The translations under genes and the position numbers were made by a program. Source: Ruminococcus sp. (lineage in GTDB: Bacteria > Bacillota > Clostridia > Oscillospirales > Acutalibacteraceae). Taken from it: a stretch of DNA of 9,615 nucleotides. Of the stretch, positions 1 to 6,158 are shown in pieces. The notes beneath the pieces were generated by a model, which had not been told where the DNA came from, did no database searches, and saw only the letters and a program-made list of their open reading frames with translations. Each line of letters begins with the position of its first letter. Position 1 is the first letter of the stretch. The stretch spans positions 1 to 9,615 of the forward strand of contig JAMPAE010000050.1 in assembly GCA_023667385.1 (NCBI GenBank). The letters run 5' to 3'.

Positions 1-1
1 A

Positions 2-319
2 ACCAACAATCGCATGGAACTCACTGCTGTGATTGAGGGGCTGAAAGCACTCAAGGAAAAATGTTATGTAACGGTTATCACCGATTCACAATATGTTGCA
101 AACGGAATTAACCTTGGCTGGGCGGCTTCATGGAAAAAGAACGGCTGGAAGAAAAAGGACAGAAAGCCTGCGCTCAATCCTGAACTTTGGGATGAACTGC
201 TGAATTTGATTAGCAAACACGAAGTTAAAATTGAATGGATCAAGGGGCACGCAGGGCATCCTGAAAACGAACGCTGTGATGAGTTGGCAGTAGCTCAAAG
301 CCATAAATACCAGAAATAA
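2..319 (+). CDS. rnhA: Ribonuclease HI, C-terminal part (5' end outside window)
   Basis: This is the 3' portion of a type 1 RNase H, the endonuclease that degrades the RNA strand of RNA-DNA hybrids such as R-loops and Okazaki primers. The open frame runs in from the left edge: codons before the first ATG (position 14) read T-N-N-R and continue into M-E-L, so that Met is internal and not the start. Counting from that Met, three of the four carboxylates are visible: E2 (TNNRMEL motif), D24 (ITDSQYV) and D89 (NERCDELA), with the catalytic His at H79 (KGHAGHPENERCDE). These match E. coli E48, D70, D134 and H124. The first Asp lies upstream of the window. A Trp/Lys-rich stretch (about residues 36-60) is the basic handle typical of RNase HI. 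The gene ends TAA and is convergent with the parC-like gene, sharing a terminator with it. The family assignment is secure. Confidence 0.95.
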   Translation, partial: TNNRMELTAVIEGLKALKEKCYVTVITDSQYVANGINLGWAASWKKNGWKKKDRKPALNPELWDELLNLISKHEVKIEWIKGHAGHPENERCDELAVAQSHKYQK

Positions 320-326
320 ATAGCGC

Positions 327-367
327 AAAAAGATACCGAACAGGACTAACTGAATCGGTATCTTTTT
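327..367. terminator. Bidirectional intrinsic terminator between rnhA and the parC-like gene
   Basis: A 13-bp perfect stem (327-339 with 355-367) has the core AAAGATACCGA / TCGGTATCTTT. A further 3-bp CAG/CTG helix (341-343 with 350-352) can form inside the loop. Read on the plus strand the stem ends in a run of seven Ts, and on the minus strand it also ends in a T run, so it can serve both convergent genes. It starts 8 nt after the rnhA stop and ends 3 nt from the parC-like stop codon. Confidence 0.85.
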
Positions 368-370
368 TTA

Positions 371-2635
371 TTATGAATCGAAACCATCAAAAGTGATGTT
401 GTTCTTGAGTGCTGCATCTTCGGTGCTCAAAAGTGCGCCTGTTGATGGCAGACTCTTAGCTCTGTATCTATAGGCTTTGACAAATTCTCCCTCAACATAA
501 TCACGAACAAGTGTGATTTTGTTGCTGCGCTTGAGAGTGATGCAGGAAACGCCGATGGTATCTTTCATCGCCTTGGGCAAAACAAGCGAAGTGTTAAACA
601 GCAAACGGCGGCCGCCTGAAGTTTCAATGACAAGGTCTTTATCCTCGCCGATATACATAATTTGAACAAGCGGAGATTTGTCGCTATATGCCTTAATGAG
701 CTTTTTACGGTTGGTTTTGGTTTGATATGACGAAAGAGCAACCTTGGCAACTTTTCCGTTTTCAAAGAAGAAAAGCATATAACCTTTACACTCATCATCC
801 ATAACAGCAAGATAAACTGCGTTTTCACCATCATCCATGCCAAGCTTTGCAGGCACAAAATCACCGAGAACGCTTGTTTTAGTATCGGCAAAATCATCAG
901 CTTTTGCTTTGTACACCTGACATTTATCAGTGAAGAACAAAAGCTGCTTGTTGTTTGAAGCTTCAATTGTCTGCATAATTTCATCGTTTTCTTTGAGCTT
1001 ATGCTCACCGCTCATCCTCAGCGATTGCGGAGTAATTTTTTTGAAATAGCCACCTTTTGTGAAGAACAGTGTTACCGGATAATCAGGTACTTCTTCAGCG
1101 GGAGCTTCTTCAACTTCTGAAGCCATGACAATTTCGCTTTTTCTTTCGGCAGAGTATTTTTTTATTACTTGCTGAAGTTCATCAATGATTACCCTACGGA
1201 TTTTTGCCTTGCTTGAGAGGATGTCCTCCATCTCTTTGATTGAAGCATTCAGACCCTCGATGTCTTTCAGGCGCTTCATGATGTATTCACGATTGAGATG
1301 ACGCAGCTTGATTTCAGCAACATACTCAGCCTGAATTTTGTCGATGCCAAAGCCTACCATCAAGTTCGGAATAACCTCAGATTCTTCCTCAGTGTTTCTG
1401 ATGATGGCAATTGCTTTGTCAATATCAAGGAGAATTTTTTCAAGAGCTTCAAGTAAATGCAGCCTATCCTTAGACTTGTTCAAATCAAAGCTGATTCGTC
1501 TGTGAACACACCTGCCCCTAAACTTAATCCACTCAATGAGCAGCTCTTTTACGCCGAGCACTTTGGGATAGCCATTGATGAGCACATTGAAGTTGCAGGA
1601 GAATGAATCTTCAAGCGGGGTTGTTTTATAAAGCTTTTGCATGAGCTTATCAGCGTCAACTCCACGCTTGAGGTCAATTGTGATTTTTAAGCCGCTTTTA
1701 TCGGTTTCATCACGGATGTCGCTTATTTCCTTGAGAGCACCTGCTTTGATGCGTTCAATTATCTTGTCGATAATTGCTTCGGCAGTGGTTGTCGGTGGAA
1801 TTTCAGATATATCAATGCAGTTGAACTCTTTGTCATATTTATATCTTGCCCTGACACGGATTCCACCCCTGCCGGTTTTGTAGATTTCTTTCATGGCTTC
1901 TCTGTCATAAAGAATCATACCGCCACCGATGAAATCAGGCGCAGGCATTGTGTCAATAACCTCGTGATCCTGATCTTTGATGAGCTCGATTGTTGTTTCG
2001 CAAAGCTCTTTAAGGTTGAACGAGCAAATTGAGCTTGCCATACCGACTGCGATGCCGAGGCTGGTATTAGCAAGGATTGACGGGAACGTGACAGGCAGAA
2101 GCACCGGTTCCTTTGTTGAACTGTCATAGTTATCAACAAAATCGACTGTATCCTTATCTATGTCACGGAAAAGCTCGTTACACATCGGCTCAAGCTTTGC
2201 TTCTGTGTATCTCGCAGCAGCATAGTGCATATCACGTGAATACGCCTTACCAAAGTTACCCTTTGAATCAACATAAGGATTGAGCAGAGTTTCGTTGCCA
2301 CGGGAAAGCCTGACCATGGTTTCATAAATCGAGGCGTCACCGTGTGGGTTAAGACGCATGGTTTGACCGACTATGTTCGCCGATTTTGTTCGTGCACCTG
2401 TGAGAAGATTCATTTTATACATGGTATAAAGCAATTTTCTGTGCGATGGCTTGAAGCCGTCAATTTCCGGGATTGCACGTGACAAAATAACGCTCATTGC
2501 ATAAGGCATATAGTTGATTTCAAGCGCATCAACGATATGCTGCTCGACAACCTCACCTGCATCGGCAATGTGAGTGTTTTCAAGCAAATTTTCTTCTTTT
2601 GGTTTTTTGTCTGATGATTTTTTCTTTCTTGCCAT
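371..2635 (-). CDS. parC: Type IIA DNA topoisomerase subunit A (ParC/GyrA-like, divergent)
   Basis: This is the breakage-reunion subunit of a type IIA topoisomerase, acting as A2B2 with the adjacent ParE/GyrB-like product to pass one DNA duplex through another. The order is a basic, charged N-terminal tail (1-25), a winged-helix/tower core (about 30-490) with catalytic Tyr143 preceded by Arg142 (AARYTE), the conserved LANTSLGIAVGMAS segment (188-201), a coiled-coil arm (about 380-490), an acidic linker (507-517), then a short beta-pinwheel with about four recognisable blades (FFTKGGYFKKI, LLFFTDKCQVYKA, MLFFFENGKVAKV, LVIETSGGRRLLF). The GyrA box (QRRGGKG), needed for negative supercoiling by true gyrase, is not present, so topoisomerase IV-like relaxation or decatenation is more likely. 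The quinolone-region motif reads NPHGDASIYETM: the residue equivalent to GyrA Ser83 is Ala101, and Asp87 is Glu105. The start ATG has GAGGTAGAG just upstream. It lies 13 nt after the partner gene, clearly in the same operon. The exact ParC versus GyrA-paralogue label is uncertain. Confidence 0.88.
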   Translation of the reverse strand: MARKKKSSDKKPKEENLLENTHIADAGEVVEQHIVDALEINYMPYAMSVILSRAIPEIDGFKPSHRKLLYTMYKMNLLTGARTKSANIVGQTMRLNPHGDASIYETMVRLSRGNETLLNPYVDSKGNFGKAYSRDMHYAAARYTEAKLEPMCNELFRDIDKDTVDFVDNYDSSTKEPVLLPVTFPSILANTSLGIAVGMASSICSFNLKELCETTIELIKDQDHEVIDTMPAPDFIGGGMILYDREAMKEIYKTGRGGIRVRARYKYDKEFNCIDISEIPPTTTAEAIIDKIIERIKAGALKEISDIRDETDKSGLKITIDLKRGVDADKLMQKLYKTTPLEDSFSCNFNVLINGYPKVLGVKELLIEWIKFRGRCVHRRISFDLNKSKDRLHLLEALEKILLDIDKAIAIIRNTEEESEVIPNLMVGFGIDKIQAEYVAEIKLRHLNREYIMKRLKDIEGLNASIKEMEDILSSKAKIRRVIIDELQQVIKKYSAERKSEIVMASEVEEAPAEEVPDYPVTLFFTKGGYFKKITPQSLRMSGEHKLKENDEIMQTIEASNNKQLLFFTDKCQVYKAKADDFADTKTSVLGDFVPAKLGMDDGENAVYLAVMDDECKGYMLFFFENGKVAKVALSSYQTKTNRKKLIKAYSDKSPLVQIMYIGEDKDLVIETSGGRRLLFNTSLVLPKAMKDTIGVSCITLKRSNKITLVRDYVEGEFVKAYRYRAKSLPSTGALLSTEDAALKNNITFDGFDS

Positions 2636-2648
2636 TTCTCTACCTCGC

Positions 2649-4634
2649 TTAGCTGACGTCAGTCATGTCAATATAAAGATGACCGAAATTAGCAATGTAA
2701 TCTTTTCTTCCCGAAAGATTATCGCCAAGCAAAAGATCAAACTTTTCAACCGTTGCTTCAACGTCAGAAGGTTCGATTTTGATTAATCTGCGTGTTGCAG
2801 GATTCATTGTTGTAAGGTTCATCATGTCCGCATCGTTTTCACCAAGACCTTTTGAACGCTGAACCGTATATTTAGCATTGCCGATTTCAGCCAATGCATC
2901 TGCTTTTTCTTTTTCGGTATAAGCAAACCATGTCTGTGCTCCGCTGGTAATTTCATAAAGCGGCGATTCTGCAATGAACACCTTACCCTCTTCAATCAAG
3001 GTTGGCATAAGGCGATAGATCATTGTGAGGATGAGCGTTCTGATCTGATAGCCGTCAACGTCGGCATCGGTGCAGATGATGATTTTGCTCCAACGCAGCT
3101 TTTCCAGGTCAAAGGTCAACATATTTTTGCTTGCGGCAGATTTGGTTTTCACTTCAACGCCGCAGCCGAGGACTCTGATCAGGTCAACGATGATGTCGCT
3201 TTTGAAGATTCTGTCATATTCGCATTTAAGGCAGTTGAGAATTTTACCTCGAACAGGGATGATTGCCTGAAATTCGGAGTCACGTGCCTGCTTACAGGCA
3301 CCGAGAGCTGAATCACCCTCCACAATGAAAAGCTCTCTGACGTTTACGTCACGGCTTCGGCAATCAACAAACTTTTGAACACGGTTTGTGACATCGTTTG
3401 AAGCAGCAAGAGTCTTTTTGAGGTTTTGCCTTGTTGATTCAGCTTTGACACGGCTTCTCATGTTAATCAAAACCTGGTCACAGATTTTATCAGCTTCCAT
3501 GCGATTTTCAATGAAATAAACTTCAAGCTGATGGCGCAGAAATTCTGTCATTGCTTCCTGAATGAACTTGTTTGTTATAGCTTTCTTTGTCTGGTTCAGA
3601 TATGATGTTTCGGTTGAAAACGATGATGAAACAAGAACAAGACAATCGGCAACATCCTGAAACTTGATTTTAGAATCCGACTTTGCATATTTGCCGTTTT
3701 GCTTCAGATATGAATCAATTTGATATACCAAAGCGTTTGTGACAGCTTTATCAGGTGAACCGCCAAATTCAAGCCAGCTTGAGTTGTGATAATACTCAAT
3801 CATTTGCTTCTTGTTGGAAAAAGTCAGTGCAACATTAAGCTTGACTTTATATTCGGGCAAATCTGCTCTGTCTTTACCGCTGCGTTCTCCGTGCCAAAAC
3901 TGCACTGATGAAAGTGCATCTTCGCCAACAAATTCACGAACGTAATCGGTGATGCCTTCTTCGTAATAATATTCATATGTTTCAAAGCCGCCTTTAATTT
4001 GGTCTCTGAGTTCAAAATGAACCTTGCTGTTGACAATGGCCTGGCGGCGAATTGTTTCCTGATAAAACTCAAGCGGAATGTCAATGTCAGTAAACACTTC
4101 AAGGTCGGGCTTCCATCTGATACGGCTGCCCGTGTCACGCTTAGCATATGGTTCACTTATGATACCGCCGATATTGACGCCCTTTTCAAAGTGAAGATTA
4201 TATTTCTTACCGTCACGCTTGATTTCAGCGTCCATATATTCACTGGCAAACTGTGTTGCGCAAAGTCCAAGACCGTTGAGACCGAGGGAATATTCATAGC
4301 TGCCGCCGGAATTAGTGTTATATTTACCGCCGGCATAAAGCTCGCAGAAAACAAGCTCCCAGTTATATTGATCATATTTGTCATTATATCCGACAGGAAT
4401 ACCACGTCCGAAGTCCTGAACCTCAACCGAACCATCAAGATAGCGAGTGACGATTATTTTGTTTCCATAGCCCTCTCTTGCTTCATCAATTGAGTTTGAG
4501 AGAATTTCAAACATTGAATGCTGGCAGCCCTCAATACCGTTTGAGCCGAAAATGACCGCAGGGCGCTTTCGGACTTGATCGGGTCCTTCAAGCTTTGTAA
4601 TATCCTGATCGCTGTAATCGGATTTTTTTGCCAT
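2649..4634 (-). CDS. parE: Type IIA DNA topoisomerase subunit B (ParE/GyrB-like, divergent)
   Basis: This is the ATPase subunit partnering the downstream A subunit. The order is a GHKL ATPase (about 12-210) with E43 and N47 (EILSNSIDEA), the D74-F-G-R-G motif and the lid GLNGLGL (118-124); a transducer domain with the ATP-contacting Q348-T-K350; a TOPRIM domain (about 432-550) with E439-G-D-S and D523-A-D525-V-D527-G as metal ligands; and the C-terminal KGLGE (595-599) and TTMNPATRRL motifs. Catalytic residues are intact, but several normally invariant flanking positions differ: Phe75 where an acidic or Asn residue is usual, SYLNQTK instead of FEGQTK, EGDSALGACK instead of EGDSAGGSAK, and DGYQIRTL instead of DG(S/A)HIRTL. 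At 661 residues it has the short ParE or Gram-positive GyrB architecture without the E. coli GyrB insert. It is first gene of the operon. ATG is chosen because AAGAAAGGA lies 13 nt upstream, a somewhat long spacing, and the conserved N-terminus follows directly. Divergence suggests an additional paralogue alongside a canonical gyrase elsewhere (inference). Confidence 0.9.
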   Translation of the reverse strand: MAKKSDYSDQDITKLEGPDQVRKRPAVIFGSNGIEGCQHSMFEILSNSIDEAREGYGNKIIVTRYLDGSVEVQDFGRGIPVGYNDKYDQYNWELVFCELYAGGKYNTNSGGSYEYSLGLNGLGLCATQFASEYMDAEIKRDGKKYNLHFEKGVNIGGIISEPYAKRDTGSRIRWKPDLEVFTDIDIPLEFYQETIRRQAIVNSKVHFELRDQIKGGFETYEYYYEEGITDYVREFVGEDALSSVQFWHGERSGKDRADLPEYKVKLNVALTFSNKKQMIEYYHNSSWLEFGGSPDKAVTNALVYQIDSYLKQNGKYAKSDSKIKFQDVADCLVLVSSSFSTETSYLNQTKKAITNKFIQEAMTEFLRHQLEVYFIENRMEADKICDQVLINMRSRVKAESTRQNLKKTLAASNDVTNRVQKFVDCRSRDVNVRELFIVEGDSALGACKQARDSEFQAIIPVRGKILNCLKCEYDRIFKSDIIVDLIRVLGCGVEVKTKSAASKNMLTFDLEKLRWSKIIICTDADVDGYQIRTLILTMIYRLMPTLIEEGKVFIAESPLYEITSGAQTWFAYTEKEKADALAEIGNAKYTVQRSKGLGENDADMMNLTTMNPATRRLIKIEPSDVEATVEKFDLLLGDNLSGRKDYIANFGHLYIDMTDVS

Positions 4635-4670
4635 TACAAGTCACAAATCCTTTCTTATAAAAATTCATTA

Positions 4671-4740
4671 CTCTTTTCATAAAAATCAATAAAGCAGCCA
4701 AAGCGGCTGTTTTACAATAAATCGTGCGCAATGAAAAGAG
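4671..4740 (-). promoter_or_regulatory. Structured leader of the parE-parC operon (nested inverted repeats)
   Basis: In the 5' leader of parE, a perfect 10-bp inverted repeat (4671-4680 CTCTTTTCAT against 4731-4740 ATGAAAAGAG) encloses a second hairpin (4695-4699 CAGCC with 4705-4709 GGCTG, extendable past one mismatch by four A-T pairs). On the transcript the inner hairpin is followed by a U-rich run, resembling a weak attenuator. I do not recognise a known riboswitch. Function is inferred only from the structure. Confidence 0.35.
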
Positions 4741-4806
4741 ATATGCACCAAATGTTGTGCTTTAAACATATAGATATAATTTACACCATTTTTAAAAAAA
4801 AATCAA
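4741..4806 (-). promoter_or_regulatory. Candidate sigma-A promoter for parE-parC
   Basis: On the minus strand, TTGATT (4806-4801) is followed after exactly 17 nt by TAAATT (4783-4778); each matches the consensus hexamer at four of six positions. It lies just downstream of the T-tract of the spoVM terminator, which is where a promoter for the next operon is expected. Imperfect dyads (GCAC..GTGC at 4745-4760 and ATATG..CATAT at 4741-4771) lie near the predicted start site and could be an operator or leader RNA structure. Prediction only. Confidence 0.45.
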
Positions 4807-4830
4807 GTCAGAGTTAAAATAAAACAAAAA

Positions 4831-4859
4831 CAGCGGTGCAATTGTATGCTGCACCGCTG
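4831..4859 (-). terminator. Intrinsic terminator of the rlmN-spoVM operon
   Basis: There is a perfect 10-bp GC-rich stem (4831-4840 CAGCGGTGCA with 4850-4859) and a 9-nt loop. In the minus-strand transcript the stem is followed by TTTTTGTTTTATTTT. It starts 7 nt after the spoVM stop codon, so it closes that operon and insulates the parE promoter downstream. No plus-strand gene needs it, and on the plus strand the stem is followed by A residues. Confidence 0.88.
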
Positions 4860-4866
4860 AAAAAAA

Positions 4867-4944
4867 TCATTCATCTTTAATTTTGAAAATCATTTTAAGT
4901 AAACCTCTGAACAATTTCGGACTTTTGACAACAACAACTTTCAT
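4867..4944 (-). CDS. spoVM: Stage V sporulation protein SpoVM (25 aa)
   Basis: This tiny gene begins MKVVVVKSPK and ends with a charged KIKDE tail. From memory of B. subtilis SpoVM (26 residues, MKFYTIKLPK...), the following align without gaps: K2, K7, the kink residue P9, K10, G14 and a basic residue at 17. Both are short amphipathic peptides with hydrophobic residues between regularly spaced lysines. In B. subtilis, SpoVM recognises the convex forespore membrane and anchors the coat ATPase SpoIVA; it is also linked to FtsH. Translation signals are excellent: GGAGGT ends 7 nt before the ATG, and a strong terminator follows the stop at once. Position supports the call too, since in B. subtilis spoVM lies downstream of the same rlmN-prpC-prkC-rsgA genes. 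It lacks a clear promoter of its own in the 39 nt after the upstream gene, so readthrough or a promoter further upstream is likely. It is shorter than most gene-calling cut-offs. Confidence 0.9.
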   Translation of the reverse strand: MKVVVVKSPKLFRGLLKMIFKIKDE

Positions 4945-4977
4945 CAAAGCTACCTCCAATCACGCTTTGCTTTGGAG
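4945..4977 (-). promoter_or_regulatory. spoVM ribosome binding site inside a possible H-type pseudoknot
   Basis: The Shine-Dalgarno GGAGGT (minus strand, 4957-4952) lies 7 nt before the spoVM ATG. Two perfect 6-bp helices can form around it: CUCCAA (4977-4972) with UUGGAG (4959-4954), which covers the Shine-Dalgarno, and CAAAGC (4969-4964) with GCUUUG (4950-4945), which abuts the AUG. Their arms interleave in the order of an H-type pseudoknot with connecting loops of 2, 4 and 3 nt. The ribosome binding site is certain; the fold is a hand prediction. Confidence 0.35.
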
Positions 4978-4982
4978 AGTGG

Positions 4983-5174
4983 CTATTTTGAGCAGCACAT
5001 AATACCCAAAATAACCAACATTACCGCAAGAATGAACAACATGATTTTTGTTGGAAAACAAAGCGCAAGCAACAAACCTGCACCGAAAGCAGCAAACACT
5101 GCTCCTTTATTTCTTGCTTGCGAATGTGACATATAAATCATCCCCACAATAATATTTAGCAGACTCCAAAGCAT
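4983..5174 (-). CDS. Small hypothetical membrane protein (63 aa), unrecognised
   Basis: I do not recognise this family. The 63-residue product is strongly hydrophobic: a first apolar segment (about 2-15), a short polar and basic turn (SHSQARNKG, 16-24), a second apolar segment (25-40, Ala/Leu/Gly-rich), a brief Pro-Thr-Lys break, and a third apolar helix (44-60) ending in a Cys-Cys pair and a Lys. Two or three transmembrane helices are likely, with no signal-peptidase site evident. It is co-oriented with rsgA 89 nt upstream and spoVM 39 nt downstream, so it is probably part of the same transcript. The ribosome binding site is modest (AAAGGG about 10 nt before ATG). The leader contains a TATAAT hexamer. 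It occupies the slot held by rpe and thiN in B. subtilis. A link to sporulation or membrane biology is only guilt by association. An alternative start at Met12 would remove the first helix. Confidence 0.7.
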   Translation of the reverse strand: MLWSLLNIIVGMIYMSHSQARNKGAVFAAFGAGLLLALCFPTKIMLFILAVMLVILGIMCCSK

Positions 5175-5194
5175 AAAATCTCAGCCCTTTGCCG

Positions 5195-5254
5195 ATTATA
5201 ACGGCAGAAGTTCAAGACAAGTTGCTCTGAACTATATAGCTCAATATTATTATA
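5195..5254 (-). promoter_or_regulatory. Possible -10 elements upstream of the 63-aa gene and spoVM
   Basis: The 89-nt gap after rsgA is AT-rich and has two exact TATAAT hexamers on the minus strand (5254-5249 and 5200-5195). Neither has a convincing TTGACA-like element at 16-18 nt, and I found no good match to the sporulation sigma-E consensus. A sub-operonic promoter for the membrane protein and spoVM is plausible but unproven. No hairpin strong enough to be a terminator follows rsgA, so readthrough from rsgA is expected. Confidence 0.25.
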
Positions 5255-5263
5255 CGGTTTAAT

Positions 5264-6157
5264 TCAATTTTTGTGATTAATTTCCCATTCATTGATGTTT
5301 TTGACTTCGTTATACATCAAAATGTAGCTGTCATGCCGGCTCTTACTGATTACGCCTTTTTCGACCATTTCGCAAATTTTGCATCCCTTATCCGCAACGT
5401 GAGAACACGATGGAGAAAAACGGCAATCATTTATGTAATCGGAAAATTCGTTGAAATAAAACTGCAAATCATTTTTTAAAATAACATCATTGCTGATAAA
5501 ATCAAGCGACGAAAAGCCTGCTGTATCAATAATAAGGCTGTTTTTGACATGAAAGATTTCCGCCTGCCTTGTTGTGTGTCTGCCCCTGCCGAGCTTATCG
5601 CTGATTTCATTTGTTTCAAGCTTCAAATCAGGACACAATGCGTTGAGCAGCGTTGATTTACCAACGCCTGAATTACCGGTGAAAGCTGTGAGCTTGCCAG
5701 AAAGATAATCATTAATTTCATCAAGCTGAGAATGATCCTCGTTTGACACCTGAAAAATTTTGTAGCCTGTTGTGCTATAGATCTTCACAAGGTCATCGGC
5801 AGGTGCAAGGTCTGTTTTTGTGATAATAATAACAGGCTCGATGTTGTTCTTTTCAGCAATGACGGTCATTTTATCAATAACCGCTGTGTTCGGCATCGGG
5901 CTGCAAGCCGATATGACAATGACAAGAATGTCAATGTTTGCAACGGGTGGTCTGTTGAGAAAATTCTTTCTTTCAAAGATTTCCTCAATTGTGTTTTCTC
6001 CATCTTCACGAACAATGATTTTCACTTTGTCACCTGCAAGCGGAGTGATTCGCTTTTTGCGAAATTTTCCCTTTGCTTTGCATTCAAAAACGCCGTCAGC
6101 GGTTTCTACATAATAGAAACCGCCAATGCCTTTAATTATAAATCCGTTATGCTCCAT
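5264..6157 (-). CDS. rsgA: Small-ribosomal-subunit biogenesis GTPase RsgA (YloQ/CpgA family)
   Basis: This is a circularly permuted GTPase that binds the 30S subunit late in assembly, checks the decoding centre and leaves on GTP hydrolysis. Domains in order: an N-terminal OB fold (about 1-65, with the basic GKFRKKRITPLAGDKV segment); the permuted G domain with G4 TKTD (113-116), G1 GNSGVGKS (161-168), a G2 GRGRHTTR segment (190-197) and G3 DTAG (211-214, usually DTPG); and a C-terminal zinc finger with C245, C251, H253 and C259. The open frame extends 30 codons upstream to 6247, but those overlap the end of prkC in another frame and are basic and non-homologous. The start at 6157 is preferred because the family N-terminus begins there and GGAGA lies 6-7 nt upstream. 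It follows the prkC stop by 1 nt, implying coupling. The zinc motif is C-x5-C-x-H-x5-C, one residue longer than the usual C-x4-C. In B. subtilis the orthologue is a PrkC/PrpC substrate. Confidence 0.95.
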   Translation of the reverse strand: MEHNGFIIKGIGGFYYVETADGVFECKAKGKFRKKRITPLAGDKVKIIVREDGENTIEEIFERKNFLNRPPVANIDILVIVISACSPMPNTAVIDKMTVIAEKNNIEPVIIITKTDLAPADDLVKIYSTTGYKIFQVSNEDHSQLDEINDYLSGKLTAFTGNSGVGKSTLLNALCPDLKLETNEISDKLGRGRHTTRQAEIFHVKNSLIIDTAGFSSLDFISNDVILKNDLQFYFNEFSDYINDCRFSPSCSHVADKGCKICEMVEKGVISKSRHDSYILMYNEVKNINEWEINHKN

Positions 6158-6158
6158 T

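Noticed and set aside
14..16. The ATG at position 14 as the start of rnhA
   Set aside because: In-frame codons before it read T-N-N-R, the conserved segment around the second catalytic carboxylate, so it is an internal Met.
3999..4493. A 164-codon plus-strand open frame inside the parE-like gene
   Set aside because: It is antisense to a clearly conserved TOPRIM/GHKL gene, has no ribosome binding site of note and no recognisable motifs; it is a shadow frame.
4588..4680. A 30-codon leader open frame (begins MKRVMNFYKK) overlapping the parE start in another frame
   Set aside because: No Shine-Dalgarno precedes its ATG, and its first codons fall in the inverted-repeat arm. The overlap with parE looks accidental.
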